Assembly: GCF_001043005.1 (NCBI RefSeq)
Contig: NZ_JYKZ01000011.1
Location: 99,580-163,579 of the forward strand
Reading direction: 5' to 3'
Source of the DNA: Pseudomonas psychrophila
Lineage (GTDB): Bacteria; Pseudomonadota; Gammaproteobacteria; Pseudomonadales; Pseudomonadaceae
Length of the DNA stretch: 64,000 nucleotides
This document shows, piece after piece, positions 27,202-36,818 of the stretch. A program made the translations under genes and the position numbers. The notes below the pieces were generated by a model, which saw nothing but the letters and a program-made list of their open reading frames with translations, was not told the origin of the DNA and did no database searches. Positions within the stretch are counted from its first letter, which is position 1; the number at the start of each line of letters is the position of its first letter.

Positions 27202-28097
27202 TGCTCAATCGATTTCAAGGCTGGCGCGAGCGCAGCTGGAGCGTTGTCGATGCTGACACCTATGCCAATGCCTGGCAGCGCTTTGGTGGCAGTGTTGCCA
27301 CCCATCCGCTGGTGGTTGAGCGCCTGGCGCAGTTGGCGGGTATCCCGGTGCGGTATCTGGCCTGGGAGCAAGACGGCGAGCTGAAAGCGGCGATCCCGAC
27401 CTGGGGACGCGATCTCGCCTTGTCCAAGGATGTGCTCAAGCGTCACGGTAAAAAAGGCCTGTTCGACCTGGGCAATGCCGAGCTGATCCTGCCCGCTGCT
27501 GCGGATGCTCAAGCGCCTTTGCGACATCGTGGGCGTTATCTGTCCCAACTCAATGAGGGCCGTTTCAGTACGCTCAAACCTCAGGCCGAGCAGTTGGCCA
27601 TGGCCCGCACACCCGAAGAGCTGTCGAAAAAATTCCGCTATAACCAGCGCCGCGAGCTGCGTCTGCTGGAAGAGGCTGGCGGCGTTGTGCGCCCGGTTTC
27701 TGAGTTTTCCAGTGCAGAGCTGGCGAGCATTTATTGCGATTTATTCCTGCGGCGCTGGGGTTTTGTTGCCACCGGTGCGGAGCGCATGGCCGAAGTGATC
27801 GAGCTGTTGCGTGAACTGTTGATCGGTTCGGTGATTTTTCTCAATGATGCGCCGATAGCCATTCAACTGGTGTACCGGGCCGAGTCGCCAGAGTGGATCA
27901 GCGTCGAGTACGTCAATGGTGGCGTCGACCCTGAAACCCGGGAATTCAGCCCCGGCAGCGTGTTGAGCTTTATCAATACCCAAGCCGCCTGGGAGCAGGC
28001 CCGTAGCGTCAACAAGCCTTTACGCTTCTCGTTTGGCCGAGCCGATCGCGAGTACAAAGAGCGTTGGTGTAACCCGGTGCCTGTGTTCAAAGTCTGA
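27201..28097 (+). CDS. mig-14: Mig-14 family protein (GNAT fold)
   Basis: This 298-residue Mig-14-like protein belongs to a family linked in Salmonella and P. aeruginosa to resistance against antimicrobial peptides. Visible features are KKFRYNQRRELRLLEEAGG, typical of FemAB/GNAT-like acyltransferases, and the C-terminal VEYVNGGVDPETREFSPGS with LRFSFGRADREYKERW. It has no signal peptide. Its ATG overlaps the wapH stop (TGATG), so it is co-transcribed with core genes, hinting that it modifies LPS or the envelope. The biochemical reaction is unknown. Confidence 0.85.
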   Translation: MLNRFQGWRERSWSVVDADTYANAWQRFGGSVATHPLVVERLAQLAGIPVRYLAWEQDGELKAAIPTWGRDLALSKDVLKRHGKKGLFDLGNAELILPAAADAQAPLRHRGRYLSQLNEGRFSTLKPQAEQLAMARTPEELSKKFRYNQRRELRLLEEAGGVVRPVSEFSSAELASIYCDLFLRRWGFVATGAERMAEVIELLRELLIGSVIFLNDAPIAIQLVYRAESPEWISVEYVNGGVDPETREFSPGSVLSFINTQAAWEQARSVNKPLRFSFGRADREYKERWCNPVPVFKV

Positions 28098-28115
28098 AAC
28101 ATACGCACATAAACC

Positions 28116-28203
28116 TTGTGGGTGCGGGCTTGCTCGCGATGGTATTACTGCGATTTTTTTTACATGTCGTAGTGCCTGCACCGCGAGCAGGCCCGCCCAC
28201 GGG
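28116..28203. repeat. REP pair between mig-14 and dnpA
   Basis: GTGGGTGCGGGCTTGCTCGCGATG (28118-28141) and an inverted, slightly diverged partner at 28181-28202, with a T8 run between them. This is a REP doublet that interrupts the operon spacing. Confidence 0.8.
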
Positions 28204-28226
28204 CGTTCAATCACAAGAGCCAAGTC

Positions 28227-29645
28227 ATGAGCCAGCCCATGAGTCGCAAGCAACAGCTCCTCAAGCGTCACCGGCGCAACAAGCGTATTAGCCTGCTGAT
28301 TGGCCTGCTGGTGCTGATTGCCAGTGGTGTGGTGTTGGCCTGGTGGCTGGCGCCGGTGTTGGCGGTGCTGGGTTGGGTGGCTCACGAAGCCTGGTTTGCC
28401 GATCACTTGTTCTATTCGGCCCAGGACGATTACCGGTACAACTTTGCGCCCGACACTGAGCACCCGGTGGTTCGCCTTGTGGGTGACAAGCTGGTTGTTG
28501 ATCAGCCGCTGATGCTCGATGGCGATGAAACCCTGATTCTGGCAATCAAGATTAAAAGTGGCTGGCTGGGGCGTTTTTTCGATCCGTATGTACAGCTGTC
28601 GGGCGCAGAGCCAGCAGACCGGCAAACCTTTGAACGTGGCGTCAACGGTCTGCGCTATCTGAATTTAAGCGGCTGCGGCTCGGCTCTGGTCGGTGGGAGA
28701 CTGCATGTTCGCGGTCGTTTTTGCCGCGCCCTGGGTCAGCCTGAACTCTGGGTTTTCCGCCAGCCCGATTATCGCGATCAGCGCGTGATGGTGATCGCCC
28801 CCCACGCCGACGACGCTGAACTGGCTGCTTTCGGGTTGTACAGTCAGGCCCGGGAAGCCTGGATTGTGACCCTGACCGCGGGTGAGATCGAAGCCGAACA
28901 TTATCAACAGATGGGTCTGGAGCGCGCCGCCGCCGCACGTCTCAAAGGCCGCTTGCGTGCCTGGGACAGTATGGTTGTGCCGCGTTGGGCCGGTGTGCCT
29001 GAAGGCCGTTGCGCGCAACTGGGGTATTTTTGCCTGCAATTGCCCGCCATGCGGGCTGCCCCCGATCAACCGATGGCTTCGCGAGAGGCTGACTTGAGCG
29101 ACACACGCGTGTTCCGCCAGTTCAACCCGTTCCCGCTGCCCGGTGATCTGGATGGCGCACCGACCTGGAATAATCTGCTGGCGGACCTGCGGGCGTTGAT
29201 CCTGCGCGCTCGCCCAGAAGTGGTCGTGCTGCCGCATCCGGCAATCGATCCGCATCCAGACCATATCTGTGCCCACGCCGCCGTCATAGAAGCCCTTGAG
29301 GGCCTGGCGTGGCAGCCGACCACCGTGCTTGGCTACGCCAACCATCTGCATGACAACGATCGTTGGCCGATGGGCAACAGCGGGGATGGCATTGCCTTGC
29401 CGCCGGTGTTCGATGCCTCCCTCAGCCTGCGCCCTTGCAGTCTGGCGCTGAACCTGGAGCAGCAGCGAGACAAGGCCATGGCGCTGGGCATGATGCATGA
29501 CCTGCAGCCCCGAGCCGCACTCAAGCGCAGGCTGCGGCGGTCGATACAGCAGCTCTTGGCAGGCAGAACGCCATCACCTTATGGCGAAAATGAATTCTTT
29601 CGCAAAGCGGTTCGGCGTCATGAACTGTTTTGGCGACTCAAATAA
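28227..29645 (+). CDS. dnpA: PIG-L/LmbE family de-N-acetylase, DnpA-like
   Basis: A 472-residue membrane-anchored protein: one hydrophobic segment at about 20-45 after a basic N-terminus. Metal-site motifs of the LmbE/PIG-L family are intact: IAPHADDAELAAFG and VLPHPAIDPHPDHICAHAAV. It corresponds to PA5002 (DnpA), reported to influence fluoroquinolone persistence and presumed to deacetylate an N-acetyl sugar of the LPS core or a related glycan. The REP pair lies just upstream, and no strong ribosome site is seen. Confidence 0.87.
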   Translation: MSQPMSRKQQLLKRHRRNKRISLLIGLLVLIASGVVLAWWLAPVLAVLGWVAHEAWFADHLFYSAQDDYRYNFAPDTEHPVVRLVGDKLVVDQPLMLDGDETLILAIKIKSGWLGRFFDPYVQLSGAEPADRQTFERGVNGLRYLNLSGCGSALVGGRLHVRGRFCRALGQPELWVFRQPDYRDQRVMVIAPHADDAELAAFGLYSQAREAWIVTLTAGEIEAEHYQQMGLERAAAARLKGRLRAWDSMVVPRWAGVPEGRCAQLGYFCLQLPAMRAAPDQPMASREADLSDTRVFRQFNPFPLPGDLDGAPTWNNLLADLRALILRARPEVVVLPHPAIDPHPDHICAHAAVIEALEGLAWQPTTVLGYANHLHDNDRWPMGNSGDGIALPPVFDASLSLRPCSLALNLEQQRDKAMALGMMHDLQPRAALKRRLRRSIQQLLAGRTPSPYGENEFFRKAVRRHELFWRLK

Positions 29646-29708
29646 TAAGAACACAGTAAGCAGGGCCATAGCATTGGTTCTAATCTCGACCTTTACATTG
29701 AGTTCCTC

Positions 29709-30593
29709 GTGATAAAACCATCACCGCGTATTTTATTTGTGATCCCTTACTTCGGCCGATGGCCGTTCTGGATCCCTTTTTTCCTCGAAAGTTGTCGGCA
29801 CAATCCTGATATTGACTGGCTGTTTTTCAGTGACTGTGGGGTACCTGAAAACCTGCCGGCCAACGTGACCATTGAACCCATCAGTTTTGCCGATTATTGC
29901 CATAAGGTGTCGGAGCGCCTGAAGATCGATTTCTCGCCCAAAGACGCCTATAAGCTGTGTGATATCAAACCGGCGCTGGGCTATATCCATGAAGACCGCC
30001 TGCAGGGCTACGACTTCTGGGCCTTTGGCGACATTGATCTGATCTACGGGGATTTGCGCAGCTATTTCACCGCCGAGCGTCTGGCGCGTTATGACCTGTT
30101 TTCCACCCATGAGCGCCGAGTGGCTGGCCATTTGTGCTTGCTGCGCAATACGGCTTGCAAGCGCGAACTGTTCATGAGGATCAAGGACTGGCAGCAGCGC
30201 TTTACGGATGACCAGCATCATGCGCTGGACGAAGGGGCTTTCAGCCGGATTTTCCTGTGGCGCAAAAATCTGCCAAAACCGCTGTTCGAGCTGGTGGGCC
30301 AATTTAATCCACTACGCCGTACCAGCGAATTCACCGAGGCATTCAGCACCCCGGGCGGGTGCATCAAGTGGCATGACGGTACTGAGAACTTCCCGGGCAA
30401 GTGGTTCTGGATCAACGGCAAATTGAAAAATGATCGTGACGGCGACCATACCTTTCCTTATTTTCATTTCGTGTGCTGGAAGCGTAATGAGTGGGCGAAG
30501 CTGCCTGCTCCTGATCCAGTTGCAATCCAGCGTCTTGCTGCAGAGCCGACCTGGGTTATTGATGCCACCGGGTTTCACCGGGGAGACTTATGA
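29709..30593 (+). CDS. DUF6625-like protein, probable glycosyltransferase
   Basis: A 294-residue protein starting at GTG 29709 (no clear ribosome site, so the start is uncertain). It begins ILFVIPYFGRWPFWIPFFLESC and contains WAFGDIDLIYGDL, a DxD-type motif expected of a GT-A sugar-nucleotide binding site. I recognise it as DUF6625-like; function is not established. Its end overlaps the next glycosyltransferase by 4 bases (ATGA), so it acts with the outer-core genes. It could set an extra core branch. Confidence 0.7.
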   Translation: MIKPSPRILFVIPYFGRWPFWIPFFLESCRHNPDIDWLFFSDCGVPENLPANVTIEPISFADYCHKVSERLKIDFSPKDAYKLCDIKPALGYIHEDRLQGYDFWAFGDIDLIYGDLRSYFTAERLARYDLFSTHERRVAGHLCLLRNTACKRELFMRIKDWQQRFTDDQHHALDEGAFSRIFLWRKNLPKPLFELVGQFNPLRRTSEFTEAFSTPGGCIKWHDGTENFPGKWFWINGKLKNDRDGDHTFPYFHFVCWKRNEWAKLPAPDPVAIQRLAAEPTWVIDATGFHRGDL

Positions 30594-31741
30594 AGCGTTC
30601 CAAGGTTTTGCAATTGCAGCCCGATTACAACGTCAAATCCCATGACTTTGCCGATCTCGCCGAGCAGATCGTGCGCGCGCTCCCCCGTGAGCGCTACGAA
30701 ATCACGGCGGCCTTTTTGCGTGGGCGTCCGGGTCCGGGTGAGCCGGTGAGCAAGGCTGATCACTCGGTGTATTTCGAATTCAGCGACAAATCGCTCAAGG
30801 GTATGCGTCTGCGCGCCATGTGGGCGTTGTATAAGTTTTGCCGTAAAGAGCAGTTTGATGTGGTGATTTGCAACCGCTTCAAGCCGGTAAATATGATGCT
30901 GCAACTCAACCGCTGGCTGAAGATCCCGTTGTGCGTGGGCATTTCACACGGCTTTGGTGAGTACGACCGCTTCTATCGTCGCAGCCAGGCCAAGCGCCTG
31001 ATCGACAAGGCATGGCGCTTTGTCGGCGTGTCGCCTGCGGTCAAACAGTATCTGCTCGACTGCAAGTGCGGTTTCACCGAGCAAAATACCGTGGCCATCA
31101 CCAATGCTATCGACATTGAACAAGCTGAAGCCCTGCAACTGCCACGCCAGCAGGCCCGTGAAAAACTCGGTCTGGACCAGGATGCCCGGATGATTGGGGC
31201 ACTTGGACGGTTGGTCCCGATCAAGGGCCATCGTTTCTTGCTGCAAGCCTTCGCCGCCCTGAAAGACAAATACCCGACCGCGCAGCTGGCAATCATCGGC
31301 GCCGGGCGTGAAGAGTCGCGCTTGCGCGACCAGATCGAGCAGTTGGGCCTCAATGGCCGTGCGCATCTTCTGGGTTTTCAAGAGAACGCACTGCAGTACG
31401 TGCGCGCCTTTGACATCTGGACCATGCCTTCGCTGGCTGAAGGCCTGGGGTTGGCATTGCTTGAAGGCATGAGCGGGCATTTGCCGGTGATCGCAACCCA
31501 TGTGCCGGCGATGTTGCCGCTGATTGAAGGCGCCGGTGGCCTGGCCGTGAAGCCCAGCGATGTGGCAACACTGACCGCCGCGCTGGATGAATACCTGGCC
31601 TTGTCGGATCAGGCACTGCAGGCCAAGGGCGAACAGGCATATCGCTACTTGCAGGAGCACCACGACATTGAAGTGTTCCGTCAACAGTATCTGGATTTGA
31701 TCGACTCTGGCTTGAGCCAGGCACGCAAGGAGCACCCATGA
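30590..31741 (+). CDS. ssg: GT4 glycosyltransferase, Ssg-like
   Basis: A 383-residue GT-B enzyme matching PA5001 (Ssg) by position; Ssg affects LPS/exopolysaccharide surface properties, motility and phage sensitivity in Pseudomonas. Features: ICNRFKPVNMM, GISHGFGEYDRF, IGALGRLVPIKGHRF and the donor site MPSLAEGLGLALLEGMSG. It is paralogous to the WapH-like gene. It overlaps both neighbours by ATGA. The symbol rests on position and family rather than a unique motif. Confidence 0.72.
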   Translation: MKRSKVLQLQPDYNVKSHDFADLAEQIVRALPRERYEITAAFLRGRPGPGEPVSKADHSVYFEFSDKSLKGMRLRAMWALYKFCRKEQFDVVICNRFKPVNMMLQLNRWLKIPLCVGISHGFGEYDRFYRRSQAKRLIDKAWRFVGVSPAVKQYLLDCKCGFTEQNTVAITNAIDIEQAEALQLPRQQAREKLGLDQDARMIGALGRLVPIKGHRFLLQAFAALKDKYPTAQLAIIGAGREESRLRDQIEQLGLNGRAHLLGFQENALQYVRAFDIWTMPSLAEGLGLALLEGMSGHLPVIATHVPAMLPLIEGAGGLAVKPSDVATLTAALDEYLALSDQALQAKGEQAYRYLQEHHDIEVFRQQYLDLIDSGLSQARKEHP

Positions 31742-32622
31742 CAGATTCGCAACCCTTGGTAACGGTGATCATCGCCTCTTATAACCACGGGCCTTATATC
31801 GAGCAGAGCATCCAGAGTGTTCTGGACCAGACCTATCCCAATATTGAGTTGTTGGTGATCGATGACGGCTCGCCCGATGACAGCGTGGAGCGCATTGAGC
31901 GCTTGCAGGCGGTGCATGGTTTCGACTTTCGGGTACAGCAGAATCAGGGGCTGACCAATACCCTTAACGGCGCTATTGCCCGCGCCAAGGGCAGTCTGAT
32001 TGTGCCGTTCGGCTCCGATGACATCATGATGCCGGACCGCATTGCGGTGCAGGTCGCGTATATGGATGGCAAGCCCGAGGTGGGTATTTGCGCGGGCAAT
32101 ATCGAGTTGATCGATGCCCAGGGCAACCCCTTCCCGGAGAAGCGCCAGCGCCGGGATGTGCCGTTCAGGCGTCTGGATTTCGATGACATGTTCCTTGAGC
32201 GCAAACCGTATCCGCCAGCGCCCACCCTGATGATCCGCCGCGAAGCGCTGGACAAGGTGGGGGGGTTTGACCCGAGCATTCGCCTTGAAGACCTGTACAT
32301 CGAGCTGAAGATTACCCATGCCGGGTACTTTATCGACGGTCTGAACGTGGTGATGGCGCGCTATCGCAAGCACGCCACCAACTCCTACAAGAACCATCGC
32401 TTCATGATCGACAGTATTTTGCGTATCTATGCACTGTTCAGTGATCACCCGCTGTATGACGAGGTGCGCTACAAGTTTCTCAACTCCATGTTCCTGAAAA
32501 CGGCCAATCGCAATCGTGCGCTGGCCCGTGAGTTGTTGGCCCAGATTCCGTTCAAGCACTGGACGGGTAAGACCTGGCGAGGCTTGGGACGGTTGTATTT
32601 TTCGCCGCTGGAAAAAGACTGA
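31738..32622 (+). CDS. wapR: GT2 glycosyltransferase, WapR-like rhamnosyltransferase
   Basis: A 294-residue inverting GT-A glycosyltransferase. The N-terminus VTVIIASYNHGPYIEQSIQS, LLVIDDGSPDDS and FGSDDIMMPDR (the metal-binding D-D motif) are classical GT2. By position it matches PA5000 (WapR, rhamnosyltransferase that creates the O-antigen acceptor core), consistent with a waaL gene facing it immediately downstream. Acceptor and donor are inferred. It is the last gene of the run that begins at 24330. Confidence 0.78.
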   Translation: MTDSQPLVTVIIASYNHGPYIEQSIQSVLDQTYPNIELLVIDDGSPDDSVERIERLQAVHGFDFRVQQNQGLTNTLNGAIARAKGSLIVPFGSDDIMMPDRIAVQVAYMDGKPEVGICAGNIELIDAQGNPFPEKRQRRDVPFRRLDFDDMFLERKPYPPAPTLMIRREALDKVGGFDPSIRLEDLYIELKITHAGYFIDGLNVVMARYRKHATNSYKNHRFMIDSILRIYALFSDHPLYDEVRYKFLNSMFLKTANRNRALARELLAQIPFKHWTGKTWRGLGRLYFSPLEKD

Positions 32623-32820
32623 GACGGGAGGGCGTGCGTCTAGGGCTGGATTGAACGATGTTGGGCGAAGCGTGCGATCTGTCCATGACCTAACCGTTTA
32701 GAACGGCATCCGTGGGGATGGGGTGGTGGGCAGTGATGGGTGGCTGTGCTCCAACAGGATCTTGCTGTCGGGTGTAACGATGGGTCACGCATGATGTAGA
32801 GCTGTATACGGTTCTGGTCA

Positions 32821-32855
32821 GGAGCACCTGAAGGTGCTCCCCCTGATGCATCAGG
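32821..32855. terminator. Bidirectional hairpin between wapR and waaL
   Basis: GGAGCACCT-GA-AGGTGCTCC (32821-32840), followed by a perfect 14-bp palindrome CCTGATGCATCAGG (32842-32855) that includes the waaL stop codon. It is placed to end both convergent transcripts; U tracts are weak. Confidence 0.5.
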
Positions 32856-34701
32856 TTGCCGCTTGTACCTTGATCTGCTGGCTAAGGCTGTTAACGGCCA
32901 CAGGATCAGCCAAGCTGGCATAGCCGTCGAGTAGCGCCTGCAGCTGTTCTTCGAACAACCAGCGACGATCTTCAGGATAGCGCTGCATGTGGCGCAGGTT
33001 GCGCTTGCGCAAGGCGATCCGGAGCGATGAAGGGTAGATGTGCATGTCGGCGATATCGATCAGGGCGAATTCACCATCGTCCATCAGCAACACATTACCC
33101 AAGTGCAGCGAGCGGAAGTAAACGCCCTTGCCATGCAGGACCGCCAGGAACTTGCCGAAACGCTCAACCAGTGCCTGGCGAACCGCAGGCGATCCCATCG
33201 ATTGCATCACCTGACGCAGGGTTTGGCCCGGTAGCGGCTGATAGAGCACAGCAGTGCTGCCGTCAGTCAGTTGATACAGGTCCAGGATTTTAGGTGCTGC
33301 AATCCCCATGTCCTGCAAGCGCTCGCTGTTTACGGCAAAGCGCTCGGAGTACGGGTTAAAGCTGCCGGACGTGTAGCAGCGACGCCCGCGGAACAGCTTG
33401 AGGAAGTTACCGTTTTCCAGGCGCAGGACTTTTGGCCCCAGACCATCTTCTTCAATGACGTGTGCATGGGCCTGAAGGGTGTCCAGAGCTGCCCGGGAGA
33501 GGCTGCGAACAGGCCGGTCACGCAGGGTCTTGAAGCGCTGGTTGATGCTCAGTGCAGCAATCAGGGCCAGCGGAATCCACAGCAGGTACCAGTGTTCTTT
33601 GGGCCTTGGCAATATGCCGCCGCCTTCAGTCAGGCCGGCCCCGATGCCGTACACCAGCCAGGCAGACGCCAGGATGAACAGCGGTTGCACGCGATGGCGC
33701 CAACTGCTGTACAGCCCCCAGACCTGCATGAACAGCCAGGGCGTGAAGCCCAGAATGCCGGTGTAATAAAGCACACCCAGGGCGAAGTTGTGAGGTTCGC
33801 TCAACAGTAAGCCCGCACCCGGATCCAGGCTCAGAGTCGATTCGTAACCATGCCCGATCCAGGGCATCAGCTTGATCTGCTCAAGCACCAGTTGCCACAG
33901 CTCAAAACGGAATGAGCTGCCGCGGCTCATAATCATCTCGGAGAACAGTGCTATCACCACGACTCCACCCGCGATGAGCATGCTCATCAACGCCAATGAG
34001 CGACGGTTCCAGCAGATAAAGCTCAACCACACCATGGCCATGACCACTGCCACCAGGGGGGTTCTGGAACCGGTGGCCAGCAGTGCTGCGAACATGATGG
34101 TAAAAGCAGGGATCGCGATAAACAGGATCTGCGGGCGTTTGCAGGTCATGCCCAGGGTGAGCCAGTAAATGCAGAAAAAGCCGAAAGCGTGGGAGCTCAG
34201 CAGTGGATTGTCGAACGCTCCCGCCCCCACCATCCGATCTTGCGGGGCGAAATGGCTGATAAACATGTACAGGTTATAGACGGTCGCGACCAAGGCGATG
34301 ATCGCCGCCGCGAAGAACACCGGCTGCAGGCTTTCACTGCGGTATCGGGTCAGCAGCGTGCAGCCCCAGAACAGCATCAGCAGGTGCAGGGCCGGCTTGA
34401 GCGAGCCCAGGAAGTCTTCTTCGCCGTTAGTCCACATCAGGCTGGCCATCGCCCAGGCGGCAAATAGCATGAAGCCGAGGACTATCGGGTCACGCAGGAT
34501 TTCTTTCAGCTCCCTGGGCCGCAAGATAATCGCAATAAGGGTCGGAATACTGAACAGGCCGTAATACAACTTGTGATGCAGACTGCGCCCGGGCAGGAAA
34601 TAAAGGTCGGAGAGGAGTAATAAAAGGCCGACAGGGAGTAGCCACAGGCAGATGAAATCAAACACCCGCTGCTTTGAATAATTTAAGTAACTGAATTGCA
34701 T
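32851..34701 (-). CDS. waaL: O-antigen ligase fused to a kinase-like domain
   Basis: A 616-residue protein. Residues 1 to ~390 form a polytopic membrane domain of the WaaL/Wzy_C family; the large periplasmic loop has LMPWIGHGYESTL and LLSEPHNFALGVLYYTG, containing the conserved His. From about residue 397 a cytoplasmic kinase-like domain begins (KVLRLENGNFLKLFRG, then YFRSLHLGNVLLMDDG and FALIDIADM). In PAO1, as I recall, these are two genes (PA4999 and PA4998). In the kinase-like half the catalytic Asp of HxDLHxGN is Ser (RSLHLGN), so it may be inactive. It joins undecaprenyl-linked O-antigen to the core. It is transcribed divergently from msbA. Confidence 0.9.
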   Translation of the reverse strand: MQFSYLNYSKQRVFDFICLWLLPVGLLLLLSDLYFLPGRSLHHKLYYGLFSIPTLIAIILRPRELKEILRDPIVLGFMLFAAWAMASLMWTNGEEDFLGSLKPALHLLMLFWGCTLLTRYRSESLQPVFFAAAIIALVATVYNLYMFISHFAPQDRMVGAGAFDNPLLSSHAFGFFCIYWLTLGMTCKRPQILFIAIPAFTIMFAALLATGSRTPLVAVVMAMVWLSFICWNRRSLALMSMLIAGGVVVIALFSEMIMSRGSSFRFELWQLVLEQIKLMPWIGHGYESTLSLDPGAGLLLSEPHNFALGVLYYTGILGFTPWLFMQVWGLYSSWRHRVQPLFILASAWLVYGIGAGLTEGGGILPRPKEHWYLLWIPLALIAALSINQRFKTLRDRPVRSLSRAALDTLQAHAHVIEEDGLGPKVLRLENGNFLKLFRGRRCYTSGSFNPYSERFAVNSERLQDMGIAAPKILDLYQLTDGSTAVLYQPLPGQTLRQVMQSMGSPAVRQALVERFGKFLAVLHGKGVYFRSLHLGNVLLMDDGEFALIDIADMHIYPSSLRIALRKRNLRHMQRYPEDRRWLFEEQLQALLDGYASLADPVAVNSLSQQIKVQAAT

Positions 34702-34858
34702 GCTGAAAGGTTCATTCCAGGTTTTGGACGGCCATACTAGCGTACTGGCCCTGAAGTGTCGTTTTTACTGCCCTGCGAGGCCGGGCTTCAAGCGGCAGTC
34801 AGTACACCAGAGAAGCTGTGATAAAGTCAGCTTCCTTTTTTACTAACCGCCGCGTGAT

Positions 34859-36667
34859 ATGACCGAATCCAGCCCCAGCACAAGCGAATCGAGCTTGAAG
34901 ATATATCTGCGCCTGCTCAGCTATGTCCGGCCTTATGTCGGCCTGTTCCTGCTGAGCATCCTCGGGTTTCTTATTTTCGCTTCGACCCAGCCAATGCTTG
35001 GTTACATCCTCAAGTATTTCGTCGATGGCCTGTCCAATCCGGACGCAGTGCTGTTTCCCACTATTCCTTATTTGCGTGATCTGCGCCTGTTGCAGGTCGT
35101 GCCGATACTGATCGTATTGATCGCCGCATGGCAGGGCCTGGGCTCCTTCCTGGGCAACTACTTCCTGGCCAAGGTGTCATTGGGCCTGGTGCATGACTTG
35201 CGGGTCCAGCTGTTCAACAACCTGCTGGTACTGCCCAATCGCTACTTTGACAAGCACAACTCCGGCCATCTGATCTCCCGTATCACCTTCAACGTGACCA
35301 TGGTTACTGGCGCTGCCACCGATGCGATCAAGGTCGTTATCCGTGAAGGCATGACCGTTGTGTTCCTGTTTGGCTCGTTGCTGTGGATGAACTGGCGCCT
35401 GACGCTGGTGATGGTTGCGATCCTGCCGCTGATTGCAGTCATGGTGAGTACGGCCAGCAAGAAATTCCGCAAGCAAAGCAAGAAAATCCAGGTGGCGATG
35501 GGCGACGTGACACACGTCGCCTCGGAAACCATCCAGGGTTATCGCGTTGTACGCAGCTTTGGTGGTGAAGCCTACGAGCAAAAACGCTTTCTGGAAGCCA
35601 GTCAGAGCAACACTGACAAGCAACTGCGCATGACCCGCACCGGGGCGATTTATACCCCGATGTTGCAACTGGTCATCTACGTGGCCATGGGCGTCCTGAT
35701 GTTCCTGGTGCTGTACCTCCGCGGCGATGCCTCGGCAGGCGACATGATTGCCTACATCACCCTGGCAGGTTTGCTGCCCAAGCCGATTCGTCAGCTGTCT
35801 GAAGTCAGCTCGACAATCCAGAAGGGTGTGGCCGGCGCTGAAAGCATCTTTGAGCAACTGGACGAACAACCTGAAGTCGACACCGGCACTGTTGAGCGCG
35901 ACCACGTCAGCGGTCGTCTTGACGTGCGTAACCTCAACTTCACCTACCCTGACACAGACCGTCAGGTGCTCAAGGACGTGACTTTCACGGCCGAGCCGGG
36001 GCAAATGGTGGCGCTGGTGGGGCGTTCCGGCAGCGGCAAGTCGACACTGGCGAACCTGATCCCGCGCTTCTATCACCACACGTCGGGCGAAATTCTGCTC
36101 GATGGCGTTGATATCGAAGATTACCGCCTGCTTAACCTGCGTCGACATATTGCCCAGGTGACTCAGCATGTGACCCTGTTCAGCGACACCGTGGCCAACA
36201 ACATCGCCTATGGCGATCTGGCAGGTGCTCCCCGTGCCGATATCGAAAAAGCCGCGCGTGATGCCTACGCGATGGACTTTATCGAGCAATTACCGCAAGG
36301 CCTGGACACTCAGGTCGGCGAGAACGGCGTGCTGCTTTCCGGCGGTCAACGCCAGCGTCTGGCGATTGCCCGGGCGTTGCTCAAAAACGCGCCGTTGCTG
36401 ATCCTCGATGAGGCCACCTCGGCGCTGGATACCGAGTCTGAGCGTCATATCCAGGCAGCCCTCGACCACGTCATGAAGGGTCGTACTACCCTGGTGATCG
36501 CTCACCGCCTGACAACCATCGAGAAAGCCGACCTGATCCTGGTCATGGATCAGGGCCAGATTGTCGAGCGCGGCACCCATGCCGAGTTGATGGCGTTAAA
36601 CGGCTACTACGCGCGTCTTCACTCAATGGGCCTTGATGCCCCGCAAACCTCTGGCGATATCGCCTAG
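34859..36667 (+). CDS. msbA: Lipid A/LPS flippase MsbA
   Basis: A 602-residue homodimeric ABC exporter that flips core-lipid A across the inner membrane. Membrane half about 1-330 (YVRPYVGLFLLSILGF and further segments). The nucleotide-binding half has Walker A GRSGSGKST, signature LLSGGQRQRLA, Walker B LLILDEATSAL and the switch His IAHRL. Length is as for Pseudomonas MsbA. No strong ribosome site precedes the ATG. A hairpin at 36671 separates it from hldE. Confidence 0.95.
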   Translation: MTESSPSTSESSLKIYLRLLSYVRPYVGLFLLSILGFLIFASTQPMLGYILKYFVDGLSNPDAVLFPTIPYLRDLRLLQVVPILIVLIAAWQGLGSFLGNYFLAKVSLGLVHDLRVQLFNNLLVLPNRYFDKHNSGHLISRITFNVTMVTGAATDAIKVVIREGMTVVFLFGSLLWMNWRLTLVMVAILPLIAVMVSTASKKFRKQSKKIQVAMGDVTHVASETIQGYRVVRSFGGEAYEQKRFLEASQSNTDKQLRMTRTGAIYTPMLQLVIYVAMGVLMFLVLYLRGDASAGDMIAYITLAGLLPKPIRQLSEVSSTIQKGVAGAESIFEQLDEQPEVDTGTVERDHVSGRLDVRNLNFTYPDTDRQVLKDVTFTAEPGQMVALVGRSGSGKSTLANLIPRFYHHTSGEILLDGVDIEDYRLLNLRRHIAQVTQHVTLFSDTVANNIAYGDLAGAPRADIEKAARDAYAMDFIEQLPQGLDTQVGENGVLLSGGQRQRLAIARALLKNAPLLILDEATSALDTESERHIQAALDHVMKGRTTLVIAHRLTTIEKADLILVMDQGQIVERGTHAELMALNGYYARLHSMGLDAPQTSGDIA

Positions 36668-36670
36668 CAT

Positions 36671-36709
36671 TGTGTAGCCGCTGGCGAATACTTCGGCAGC
36701 GGCTACACA
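36671..36709 (+). terminator. Hairpin after msbA
   Basis: A perfect 13-bp stem TGTGTAGCCGCTG/CAGCGGCTACACA (36671-36683 and 36697-36709), 13-nt loop, 3 bases after the msbA stop; there is no U run after it. Probable partial terminator before hldE. Confidence 0.55.
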
Positions 36710-36818
36710 ACACTTTCGCTTTGCCTGATTCTCATTCGCTGCGATTAATACCGTGAACTGACCTGCGTTCACCCTGTGTTAATATCGCGCCCCTGTTCAT
36801 TTTGTATGTGGGATCTCC

